A stretch of 54,578 nucleotides of DNA from Bryobacteraceae bacterium. GTDB lineage: Bacteria > Acidobacteriota > Terriglobia > Bryobacterales > Bryobacteraceae. The notes beneath the pieces are model-generated. The model was given only the letters and a program-made list of their open reading frames with translations, was not told the DNA's origin and did no database searches. Where the stretch lies: NCBI GenBank assembly GCA_025924475.1, contig JAICIH010000002.1, forward strand, positions 1 to 54,578. The letters run 5' to 3'. A program made the position numbers and the translations under genes. The first letter of the stretch is position 1. The number at the start of each line of letters is the position of its first letter. Of the stretch, positions 45,643-53,650 are shown one piece after another.

Positions 45643-45665
45643 GCCGATTGTTGTAGTCTTCCTGT

Positions 45666-46313
45666 ATGCGTCGTTTTGGGATTGTTTTTTTGCTGAGCGC
45701 GGCTTTGCTCCCGGCCCGCTCGCACGAATGGAAAGAGCTGTTCAACGGTAAAAACCTCGACAACTGGAAGCATGTGGGGCCAGGTAAGATGACCGTGGAA
45801 GACGGCTTGATCCAGACGCACGGTGGTATGGGGCTGCTCTACTGGCCCGGCAGCAAATTAGGCGACTGCGTGATCCGCGTAGTTTACAGGATGCGCGACA
45901 AAAACGACAATTCCGGAGTGTTCATACGCATTCCGGTGATCCCCACCGAAGTCTGGATGCCGGTGAACTACGGCTACGAAGTGCAGATTGATAACGATCC
46001 GGAAGCCGGAGGCGAGGACGAATACCACGCAACCGGCACACTCTACTCGCTCACCAAACCGAAAGCGCGGCCCGGACTTCCCGGGCCCGAGTGGAACACG
46101 ATGGAAATTACACTCGATGGCCCAAGAACCATCGTCAAAGTGAACAACGTGGAAGTTACCGACTACACCGAGGGCGAGCCTGTTCCTCCTAAGAAACTAT
46201 CTTTTGAGCCCGAACGCGGCATCCGGCCAAATTACGGCTACATCGGGCTGCAGAACCATAGCGACAAAGATGTGGTCTTCTTTAAACAAGTAGCGATCAA
46301 GCCGCTGCGTTAG
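45666..46313 (+). CDS. Secreted DUF1080 / 3-keto-disaccharide hydrolase-like protein
   Basis: 215 residues. Signal peptide (MRRFGIVFLLSAALLPARS) then the concanavalin-like DUF1080 fold: EWKELFNGKNLDNWKHVG, GMGLLYWPGSKLGDCVIRV, NSGVFIRIP, YGYEVQID, WNTMEITLDG and GYIGLQNHSDKDVVF. The family hydrolyses 3-keto-glycosides or acts as a lectin-like domain. It is 24 bases after yraN and convergent with the DUF362 gene; with the TIM-barrel gene it forms a sugar-processing neighbourhood. Confidence 0.92.
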   Translation: MRRFGIVFLLSAALLPARSHEWKELFNGKNLDNWKHVGPGKMTVEDGLIQTHGGMGLLYWPGSKLGDCVIRVVYRMRDKNDNSGVFIRIPVIPTEVWMPVNYGYEVQIDNDPEAGGEDEYHATGTLYSLTKPKARPGLPGPEWNTMEITLDGPRTIVKVNNVEVTDYTEGEPVPPKKLSFEPERGIRPNYGYIGLQNHSDKDVVFFKQVAIKPLR

Positions 46314-46335
46314 ACCGCCAGCGCGCGTTAACGAT

Positions 46336-47520
46336 TCAGGCTCTAAGTTCTTTCAGAGTCTTGCCAACCGGACCGGGCCCAAAATCGATCCGTGCTTCTT
46401 TAATCGAAAGCCCAACCACTTCGATTCGATTCAGATCGGCCGTGCCGATCCCCGCCGCTTCCGCCAGCTTCAGCGAATTATCGCCGCGCACAAACGGCGC
46501 CGAACCGCGATCGCCTTGCGTGCTGTAACTCATCAGCGCCATGCCCACCGCATCCGTACAGACCGGATTCGTACCTACCAGGATGACGCCCGGTGTCATG
46601 CGCTCGACGCCGCCCTTCAGCCACGGGCCTTCCCCGCCGCGTACGGTTTCGACGCCATCCACAATCGCCAGATCGATAGGCCGAATGCCCACCTGGTCCA
46701 CCAGAATGCGCGGCACACGGTAACCGGGATCGCGCGGTGAATCGGGATGCAACTCCGCATCCACACCCGACGGCGCCTTGGTCCTGCCGGCATGCAGCAC
46801 GTCGCCGCGTTCCTTGGTCGGATGCTCGTTGCCGTTTGGACCACAATCGCCACCATATAAGGAACAAGGCGTATTGCCGAAATTATTCTTCATCGACATA
46901 GTCACGCCCGCGATCCAATGGTTCTTGAGCTTCGAAAGCGACGCATACACATCGCATTCCGTATAGGCCTGATTGATGTGGTACGCCGGGTAAACGTAGC
47001 CGCCCCACGGCACCTTTAAACGAATGTATTTTTTGTAATTGCCGAGATTTTGAACGTTCTCCCACTCCACCTTCGTGCCGAGATTGTTAATGGCGTTCAC
47101 GTCGAGTCCGTAGCGCGCCCAGAGCCCAAGGTCCTGGCTCGCCGGGAAAAAGCTTTCGATGATGCGCACGCGTTTTGCGCCGGCTGCCGCCAACAGATGC
47201 ACCGTGTTCGCCACGGTCCCGGCGTCTGTGCGGTACGGAAGATCAGGCGTCAGAGGAAATCTGGCCGGATTACCCGTCAAGTTCAACTTCAGTGCGACGG
47301 TCTTACCTTTTACCAGCTTCTCGACGCCTCCGATTTTGTCGAACGCGGAGGAAAGCTGCGTGCTGAAATCGCCATAATTCCGGCAGCGGACAATCGCCAC
47401 CCGGCTTGCGGGCGCTTTCACGGCGGCACGTAGCGGAAAGCCCAGTGCGGCCACGGCGCCGGTTCCGGCCGTCAACAGATCGCGCCGCGACAAGTCAGTG
47501 AAAGGGCGGACAGGTCTCAT
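46336..47520 (-). CDS. DUF362 domain protein with Tat signal
   Basis: 394 residues from ATG 47520; GTG 47535 is an alternative. A twin-arginine signal (SRRDLLTAGTGAVAALGFP) points to folded export. The DUF362 core is KTVALKLNLTGN, YPAYHINQAYTECDVYASLS, KNHWIAGVTMSMKNNFGNTP, DLAIVDGVETVRGGEGPW and VGTNPVCTDAVGMALMS. No ferredoxin-type Cys clusters are present, unlike some DUF362 proteins. Function unassigned; probably metal- or cofactor-binding. A 112-bp repeat begins 26 bases upstream of the ATG, so its promoter may lie inside that element. Confidence 0.88.
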   Translation of the reverse strand: MRPVRPFTDLSRRDLLTAGTGAVAALGFPLRAAVKAPASRVAIVRCRNYGDFSTQLSSAFDKIGGVEKLVKGKTVALKLNLTGNPARFPLTPDLPYRTDAGTVANTVHLLAAAGAKRVRIIESFFPASQDLGLWARYGLDVNAINNLGTKVEWENVQNLGNYKKYIRLKVPWGGYVYPAYHINQAYTECDVYASLSKLKNHWIAGVTMSMKNNFGNTPCSLYGGDCGPNGNEHPTKERGDVLHAGRTKAPSGVDAELHPDSPRDPGYRVPRILVDQVGIRPIDLAIVDGVETVRGGEGPWLKGGVERMTPGVILVGTNPVCTDAVGMALMSYSTQGDRGSAPFVRGDNSLKLAEAAGIGTADLNRIEVVGLSIKEARIDFGPGPVGKTLKELRA

Positions 47521-47545
47521 AGCTGCAGCATACACCCGTTAGCCA

Positions 47546-47657
47546 CTAGTGGCTTGTCGCAAAGAAAACTTATGCAGCCTGGTGGCGCAGGCCATCGTTT
47601 TTTGTGGCCTGCGGCAGTGTCGGCCATGGTAACGAATTTGCTGCGACAGGCCACTAG
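47546..47657 (+). repeat. 112-bp dispersed element with inverted ends, copy 2
   Basis: CTAGTGGCTTGTCGCA at the left end and TGCGACAGGCCACTAG at the right are inverted repeats matching at 15 of 16 positions, and the inner CGCAGGCCA/TGGCCTGCG stem is intact. It differs from copy 1 (26868-26979) at only 2 of 112 positions. It sits between the divergent DUF362 and TIM-barrel genes, covering most of their shared promoter gap. Confidence 0.88.
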
Positions 47658-47714
47658 TGTGTTTGCTTCAGAGCCGGTATGACTGCCCAAACGCCGCAAG
47701 TGCAGAATAGAACA

Positions 47715-48635
47715 ATGACCACGCAATCGACACGCCGGGATCTTCTGCGGCTAATGGCTCTCGCGCCTGCTTTGGAACTCAGAGCCGCCGAAAGACACAT
47801 GTTCCTATCGCTGAACAGTGTGCTGATTTCAGGCCGCGTGAAATGGCCCGACTTCGCACGGCTCGCGGCCAAGGTTGGCTTCCCCGGTACAGACGTGGCG
47901 CTCACTCCGGCAATGGAAGCTGGCGCTTCCGCTACGCGAGACTTGCTGGCGCAATTAAAAGTAAAACCCGCCGTGCTGGATTTCCCAGTCGAGTTTCGCA
48001 AAGACGACGCCGCATTTGAAGCGACTCTTCCGAAGCTGAAAGCCGCCGCACCTTTCGCGGCCGCAATCGGCTGCCCGCGCATGGTGACCTACATCATGTC
48101 TTCGAGCCCCATCCCGAAGGACGAGCTGCGCAAAACCTACAAGGCGCGCTTCAGCGAATGCGCGCGTATCCTGGCCGGCTCGAACGTGCGGCTCGGCCTC
48201 GAATTCCTTGGTCCGCTGCACCTTCGCAAGGCGTTTCCGCACGAGTTCATCTGGCGTATGAACGAGATGCTCGAATTTGCCAAAGAATGCGGGCCCAATG
48301 TCGGTCTGCTGCTCGACGTCTGGCATTGGCATCACGCTGGCGCGACCACACAAGACATCATCGACGCCGGCCGCGACGCGATCGTTCACGTACATTTCAA
48401 CGACGCGCCCAACTTGCCGCCCGAGCAGATCCGGGACAACCAGCGTCTGCTGCCCGGCGAGGGCGTCATCAATCTCGTGGGCTTTCTGCAAGCCTTGCAG
48501 AAGATCGGCTACACCGACGCGCTGAGCGTGGAAGTCTTTGGCCGCCTGAAAGATGTGCCTCCCGAAGAGGCAGCGAAGCGCGGCCTGGAGGCCTCGCTCG
48601 CGGTCTTCAAAAAAGCCGGTGTGCCTGAGGGTTGA
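47715..48635 (+). CDS. Xylose-isomerase-like TIM-barrel protein (sugar phosphate isomerase/epimerase family)
   Basis: 306 residues from ATG 47715, which gives a twin-arginine start (STRRDLLRLMALAPALELRA); an upstream ATG at 47679 adds 12 residues. AP-endonuclease 2 barrel: LAAKVGFPGTDVAL, RLGLEFLGP, VGLLLDVWHWHHAG, IVHVHFNDAPN and LSVEVFG carry the Glu, Asp, His and Glu metal ligands. Isomerises or epimerises sugars or inositols. The TGA stop shares a base with the ATG of the MutS-like gene (TGATG). Confidence 0.9.
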   Translation: MTTQSTRRDLLRLMALAPALELRAAERHMFLSLNSVLISGRVKWPDFARLAAKVGFPGTDVALTPAMEAGASATRDLLAQLKVKPAVLDFPVEFRKDDAAFEATLPKLKAAAPFAAAIGCPRMVTYIMSSSPIPKDELRKTYKARFSECARILAGSNVRLGLEFLGPLHLRKAFPHEFIWRMNEMLEFAKECGPNVGLLLDVWHWHHAGATTQDIIDAGRDAIVHVHFNDAPNLPPEQIRDNQRLLPGEGVINLVGFLQALQKIGYTDALSVEVFGRLKDVPPEEAAKRGLEASLAVFKKAGVPEG

Positions 48636-50392
48636 TGAATCCCGAAGGCGAGTATTTCTCGCGGCGCGAGCGTTGGTCCGCTAAAGAACATCTGGCCCGG
48701 CAGAGATTCCGGCGGATCGGCAATGCCCGCCTGGCAGTCGGTCTGACAGCGGCGGCTATGGTTTTGCTGATAGTCAGCGGCGATCTGTTCAGTTCCTGGT
48801 GGCTGCTCGTTCCACTCTGCGTATTTATCGTCCTCGTCGTCTGGCATCAGCGGGTAATCCGCGAGCGAACCCTCGCCGAACGTGCCATTCGCTTCTATAC
48901 TCACGGCCTGGCGCGCCTCAAAGACGAGTGGGCCGGCGCGGGAAACGAATTGGGGGAACGGTTCCGCCAACCGCAGCACGTCTATAGCGAAGATCTCGAT
49001 CTTTTCGGAAAAGGCTCGTTGTTTGAGATGCTCTCCACCGCCCGCACGGCTGCGGGCGAGAGCGCCTTAGCCTCCTGGCTTTTAGCGCCCGCTCCACGCG
49101 AAACTGCGCTGTTGCGGCAGGAAGCAGTGAAGGAACTGCGCGACAGGCTCGATTTGCGCGAAGCCATCCGGCTGCTGGGCGAAGACGTGCGCGCCAGCGT
49201 TGACGCCGATTCGCTGGCGAAATGGGCCGCTGCCTCGCCGGTAAAATTTCCCGCGTTCCTCGAATGGATCGCGCCCGCGCTCGTACTCGCGGGCATCGTC
49301 ACACTCGTGGCGTTTCTAGCTGGTTGGATTCCACTCTGGCCTTTTCTGGCGGTACTCGCCATCGATTTCGCCATCCGCTTTGGCACCCGCCTGCAAGTCG
49401 CCGCAGTCACCGGAGCGATCGATACGCCGGCCCAGGATCTGAACATCCTCGTGCTGCTCCTCGAGCGGCTCGAACGCGAAGAATTCCAGTCTCCCCTGCT
49501 TTGTCAACTGCTCGGTTTCCTGCCGGTCTCACAATACGTTCATCACCTGAAACGTTGGGTCGAACTGCTCGATTCCGGCGATCACCTGCTTCTCCGCGTA
49601 ATAGACCCGGTTGTACTATGGCGGCTCCAGGTGGCCATGCGCATCGAAGCGTGGCGTCAAAAGACTGGAAAAGGCATCGGCGCATGGATTCGCGGCACCG
49701 GTGAATTTGAAGCGCTCTCCTCCTTCGCTGCCCTCGCCTTCGAACGCGGCGAGTGGAGTTTTCCCGAACTCACCTTAGACGCGCACGCGCTATTTGAGGC
49801 CGAAGAAATGCGCCATCCGTTGTTGCCGCACCGCAAATGCGTCCCAAACGATGTAGCATTGAACGCGGGAGCGCGTCTGTTTCTTGTGAGCGGCTCGAAC
49901 ATGTCCGGCAAGAGCACTCTGCTGCGCTCCATTGGGCTGAACTGCGCGCTTGCCTGGGCCGGCGCCCCGGTAGCAGCCGCCCGCCTTCGCATCGCTCCCG
50001 TGCGCCTCGGCGCTTCCATTCGGACCGCCGATTCTCTGCAGGACAATCGCTCGCGCTTTCTCGCTGAAATTCTTCGCATCCGGCAGATCGTCGCTCTCGT
50101 GCAGCAAGGTGCTCCCGTATTGTTTCTCCTGGATGAACTGCTAAGCGGTACGAATTCGCACGATCGCCTCATCGGCGCATCCGGAATTGTGCGCGGCCTG
50201 CTCGCCGGTGACACCATCGGCCTTCTCACCACGCACGATCTCGCCCTCACGCAAATCGAAGGCGGCGTAAACGTTCACTTTGAAGATTCGATCGACGACG
50301 GCGAACTCGAGTTCGACTACAAGCTGCAGCCCGGAGTCGTGTCGCATGGCAACGCGCTGGCGCTTATGCGGGCCGTCGGTCTTCAAGTATGA
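48635..50392 (+). CDS. Membrane-anchored MutS-like ATPase
   Basis: 585 residues. Two membrane helices near residues 33-75, another pair near 207-245, then the MutS core/lever region (~95-400) and the C-terminal ATPase with Walker A SGSNMSGKSTLLRS (K426), Walker B LFLLDELLSGTNSHDR (~495) and TTHDLALT. The N-terminal mismatch-recognition domain (Phe-x-Glu) is absent. Membrane-tethered MutS homologues of this type have no established repair role. Starts at the stop of the TIM-barrel gene and overlaps the FAD oxidoreductase gene (ATGA), so it lies mid-operon. Confidence 0.85.
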   Translation: MNPEGEYFSRRERWSAKEHLARQRFRRIGNARLAVGLTAAAMVLLIVSGDLFSSWWLLVPLCVFIVLVVWHQRVIRERTLAERAIRFYTHGLARLKDEWAGAGNELGERFRQPQHVYSEDLDLFGKGSLFEMLSTARTAAGESALASWLLAPAPRETALLRQEAVKELRDRLDLREAIRLLGEDVRASVDADSLAKWAAASPVKFPAFLEWIAPALVLAGIVTLVAFLAGWIPLWPFLAVLAIDFAIRFGTRLQVAAVTGAIDTPAQDLNILVLLLERLEREEFQSPLLCQLLGFLPVSQYVHHLKRWVELLDSGDHLLLRVIDPVVLWRLQVAMRIEAWRQKTGKGIGAWIRGTGEFEALSSFAALAFERGEWSFPELTLDAHALFEAEEMRHPLLPHRKCVPNDVALNAGARLFLVSGSNMSGKSTLLRSIGLNCALAWAGAPVAAARLRIAPVRLGASIRTADSLQDNRSRFLAEILRIRQIVALVQQGAPVLFLLDELLSGTNSHDRLIGASGIVRGLLAGDTIGLLTTHDLALTQIEGGVNVHFEDSIDDGELEFDYKLQPGVVSHGNALALMRAVGLQV

Positions 50393-51780
50393 ACCTCGTC
50401 ATCGGCAGTGGCCCGAACGGCTTGGCGGCGGCCATCGTGCTCGCGCAAGCCGGACTGCCCGTCGAAGTGCGAGAAGCGGCTCCGGTACCCGGTGGCGCGA
50501 CGCGTTCCGCCGAGATCACTCTTCCCGGTTTCATCCACGATCTGGGCTCTGCCGTACACCCGATGGCTCTAGCCTCACCTTTCTTCTCGAAATTGCCGCT
50601 CGCACAGCACGGTTTGCATTGGATATGGCCGGAGGCCGCGCTCGCCCATCCCTTGGATGATGGAACCGCCGTTCTGCTCGAACGCGACATCGCCGCTACA
50701 GCCGAACAGCTCGGAAGGGACCGTGCCGCGTATCGAAAACTGTTCGAGCCGCTGGTTCGAAATTGGGCGGAGCTGGCCGATGGCGCGCTGCGGCCCATCG
50801 GCTGGCCCAAACATCCGTTTCTGATGGCTCGCTTCGGGATTCGGGCCATGCAACCTGCTGTCGGCTTGGCGCGTGCTCTGTTTCGTGGTATGCGAGCCCA
50901 AGCCCTGCTCGGTGGAGTATGCGCGCATTCGAACCTGCCGCTCGAAGCCCCCTTAAGCGCCAGTTTCGGAGTCATTATGTGCGCGGCCGCGCACGCAGTG
51001 GGATGGCCGATTGCCCAGGGCGGCTCGCAGCAGATCGCAAATGCGCTCGTCCGAATTCTGGAATCGCATGGCGGGCATGTCACTGTTTCCAGCCGTGTGC
51101 AAACCCTGCCCGACCATCCCGACCTGACATTGTGCGACGTAACACCCCGCCAGTTTCTCCAGTTGGCCGGCAATCGCCTCCCCGGCGACTACCGCCGCAA
51201 ATTAGAAAACTACAAATACGGACCGGGCGTTTTCAAAGTGGATTGGGCGCTGCGTGAGCCCATTCCCTGGAAAGCACCAGAATGCCGCCGCGCAGCCACC
51301 GTGCATTTGGGAGCGTCGCTCGAGGAAATGGCGCTCTCCGAACGCCAGGTATCGCGCGGCCGGATTGCAGCGCGGCCCTACGTGCTGCTCGTACAGCCAA
51401 CCTTGTTCGACCCCACGCGCGCTCCCGAAGGCAAGCACACCGCCTGGGCCTACTGCCATGTTCCGAACGGATCGGAAGTCTCGGTATTGGAGCGAATGGA
51501 ATCGCAGATCGAACGCTTCGCGCCCGGCTTTCGCGAGTGCGTTCTCGCACGCGCCATCCACACGCCCGCGCAAATGGAAGCCTGGAACGAAAATCTGGTG
51601 GGCGGCGACATTGTCGGCGGCGCGGTCACGCCCATGCAGTTTTTCTTTCGTCCCACGCGCAAGCAATATGCGACGCCTCTTCCGCATGTGTACCTTTGCT
51701 CGTCATCCACGCCCCCTGGCGGCGCGGTACACGGCATGTGCGGCTATTGGGCCGCGCAGAGCGCTTTGAGAAAACCGTAA
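50389..51780 (+). CDS. FAD/NAD(P)-dependent oxidoreductase (phytoene-desaturase-like)
   Basis: 463 residues. Rossmann dinucleotide motif VIGSGPNGLAAAIVLAQAG (residues 4-22), then EVREAAPVPGGATRSAEI, FIHDLGSAVHP and a long substrate domain; the C-terminus STPPGGAVHGMCGYWAA is the FAD-binding end seen in carotenoid-type desaturases/isomerases. Substrate unknown. The ATG overlaps the stop of the MutS-like gene, and its 3' end overlaps the convergent peptidase gene by 37 bases. Confidence 0.88.
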   Translation: MNLVIGSGPNGLAAAIVLAQAGLPVEVREAAPVPGGATRSAEITLPGFIHDLGSAVHPMALASPFFSKLPLAQHGLHWIWPEAALAHPLDDGTAVLLERDIAATAEQLGRDRAAYRKLFEPLVRNWAELADGALRPIGWPKHPFLMARFGIRAMQPAVGLARALFRGMRAQALLGGVCAHSNLPLEAPLSASFGVIMCAAAHAVGWPIAQGGSQQIANALVRILESHGGHVTVSSRVQTLPDHPDLTLCDVTPRQFLQLAGNRLPGDYRRKLENYKYGPGVFKVDWALREPIPWKAPECRRAATVHLGASLEEMALSERQVSRGRIAARPYVLLVQPTLFDPTRAPEGKHTAWAYCHVPNGSEVSVLERMESQIERFAPGFRECVLARAIHTPAQMEAWNENLVGGDIVGGAVTPMQFFFRPTRKQYATPLPHVYLCSSSTPPGGAVHGMCGYWAAQSALRKP

Positions 51781-53126
51781 TAGAAGTCCGCCGCGCGGTC
51801 GAACGAAGCAATCCTTATGCGTTCGTCCTTACCATGCGCGCGCACATCGTCCCGATCGATCTCGAGCCCCGAAATGCCATAGCTGGGAAGCCCCGCGCCC
51901 ATCGTGTAGACACTATCGGAAGCACCCGTTTCCATAACCGGAATCACCGGCGCTCCAGGCCACATTTCGTCGCTTACCCGCTCCAGAGCTTTGAACACAT
52001 CCGGCCGCAGCGTCGCCGCACCCATCGGCTTCTTTCCGGGAACCGGGTCGGCGCGCCGCATCGCAATTTGCGGATCGGCAAACAGCCGCGCTAGCTCATT
52101 TTTTATTTCTTCCGGCGTGTGCCCCGGAAGAATGCGGCAATTCACGATGGCATGCGCGCTTTGCGGAAGCGCGTTATTGGCATGACCCGCCTCGAGCCGA
52201 GTCGCCACGCAGGTCGTGCGCATCGTCGCGTTAAACCGCGCGTCTTCCGACAGCTGCGCAATGGCTGCCGGATCGGGCGTGGGCCGCAAAATCGCCAGTA
52301 TGTCCTCGCGGCGCTGCCCCTTTTCGAGCTTTGCGACTTGTTGGAAGTACGCACGCGTGACGTTATTCAGCTCGAACGGAAAAGGCGTGCGCTCGAGCTT
52401 CACCAACGCATTAGCAATGTGATAAATCGCATTGTCCGGAACGGGCCGCGAGCTATGGCCGCCCGGATTGCGCGCCGTCAGCTCGAAATCGGCGTAAGTT
52501 TTTTCGCTCGCTTCCACATCCACATGCACAGCCTTGCCCTGCTCTGTCGTAACTCCGCCCGAATCCGGATTGAGCACAAATTCCGCGTCCACCAGATCGC
52601 GTCGGTTTTTGAGCAGCCAATCCACGCCGTTATCGATGCCGCTCTCTTCCCCTGCTGTGAGCGCCAGAATAATATCGCGATTCGGCCGGAATCCTTCCTG
52701 CTTGAACCGGATCAGCGTGGCCACCAGGATCGCGTCATTCGACTTCATGTCCTGCGTTCCGCGCCCGTAGAAGTAGCCGTCTTTTTCGACGAACTGAAAC
52801 GGATCGGTCGTCCAATCCTCGCGCCGCGCTTCCACCACGTCGAGATGGCAAATGATCAAAACCGGCTTCAGCGAAGCGCCCTCGGCTGCATGCAGGCGGA
52901 CCACTAGATTCCGTTTTTGCGCATTGGCGCCGGCAATCGTCAGGTCCTCGGTCGGGAAACCCGCATCCAGGAAGCGCTGCTTCATCGCTTCCGCCGCCAC
53001 GGTCGTTCCGCCCGCCGAATCGGTCGTATTGATCTCGATAAGCTGGCGGAAAATACTGCGCGCGAGCGTCGAATCGGCCCCCAACGCGCTAGCCGCCACG
53101 ACCAACAACAGCCCGAGATTTCTCAA
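51744..53126 (-). CDS. M20/M28-type zinc peptidase, secreted
   Basis: 460 residues from TTG 53126, which makes a 4-base overlap with the upstream stop (TTGA) and has AAGGAAG 10 bases before it; GTG 53150 is the alternative. A signal peptide (NLGLLLVVAASALGAD) leads into the M20 fold: IICHLDVVEA, GRGTQDMKSND, LALTAGEESG, a dimerisation domain with NPGGHSSRP, and ETGASDS. The Zn ligands are in place. It cleaves short peptides, probably in the periplasm. It is co-transcribed with the small secreted protein gene. Confidence 0.88.
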   Translation of the reverse strand: MRNLGLLLVVAASALGADSTLARSIFRQLIEINTTDSAGGTTVAAEAMKQRFLDAGFPTEDLTIAGANAQKRNLVVRLHAAEGASLKPVLIICHLDVVEARREDWTTDPFQFVEKDGYFYGRGTQDMKSNDAILVATLIRFKQEGFRPNRDIILALTAGEESGIDNGVDWLLKNRRDLVDAEFVLNPDSGGVTTEQGKAVHVDVEASEKTYADFELTARNPGGHSSRPVPDNAIYHIANALVKLERTPFPFELNNVTRAYFQQVAKLEKGQRREDILAILRPTPDPAAIAQLSEDARFNATMRTTCVATRLEAGHANNALPQSAHAIVNCRILPGHTPEEIKNELARLFADPQIAMRRADPVPGKKPMGAATLRPDVFKALERVSDEMWPGAPVIPVMETGASDSVYTMGAGLPSYGISGLEIDRDDVRAHGKDERIRIASFDRAADFYYGFLKALCAAQ

Positions 53127-53611
53127 GGGTTCGCGGCTTCCTTCGAGCACACCAGCACCAGATCCGCCTCGCCTTTCTCCGTAACAATGTGGCTCCGCGT
53201 AGTCAGCGTCTGCCCATCTTCGGAAAGTTCCCAGCGATCTTCAATCTGCTCGGCTTCGCCCTTCGAGGTTTTCATTTCGGTATTGATCACCAGCGCCGCC
53301 CCGTCCCAGTATGCCCGGCTGCTCGCGTTGCGCCCGTTAATGACGTTATTCGCCGTCGAGCCATCCGTGAAGTAACTGATATCGGTAATCGTCGTCTTCG
53401 TGCCGGTCGTCTGAACCGTGTGCAAATTCAGCGTAGGGTCGCGGTGCTCCACGTTGCGCACGATAATGTCCGGCGTCTTAAAACCGTGGAATTCGCTCTT
53501 TCCTTTAACCATCCGCCAGCGCCCGGAAAAGTTCGGCTTTTTGGTCTCGCCAAGCGCCCAGGCGGCCGATAGCGAAAAAAACAACAGATATCGACGAGTC
53601 ACTGCCACCAT
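53123..53611 (-). CDS. Small secreted protein of unknown function
   Basis: 162 residues with a signal peptide (YLLFFSLSAAWALGE). NFSGRWRMVKGKSEFHGF at the mature N-terminus is a pattern common to small acidobacterial exported proteins; the rest is beta-rich (TTGTKTTITDISYFTDGS, DRWELSEDGQTLTTRSHI). No catalytic motif. Its stop overlaps the start of the M20 peptidase gene, so the two are probably translated together. It is divergent from the TssL-TssM gene, with 39 bases between them. Confidence 0.75.
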   Translation of the reverse strand: MVAVTRRYLLFFSLSAAWALGETKKPNFSGRWRMVKGKSEFHGFKTPDIIVRNVEHRDPTLNLHTVQTTGTKTTITDISYFTDGSTANNVINGRNASSRAYWDGAALVINTEMKTSKGEAEQIEDRWELSEDGQTLTTRSHIVTEKGEADLVLVCSKEAANP

Positions 53612-53650
53612 GATAAGAGAGTTCTAAGGTGTCGCGGCCACTCCTGATAA

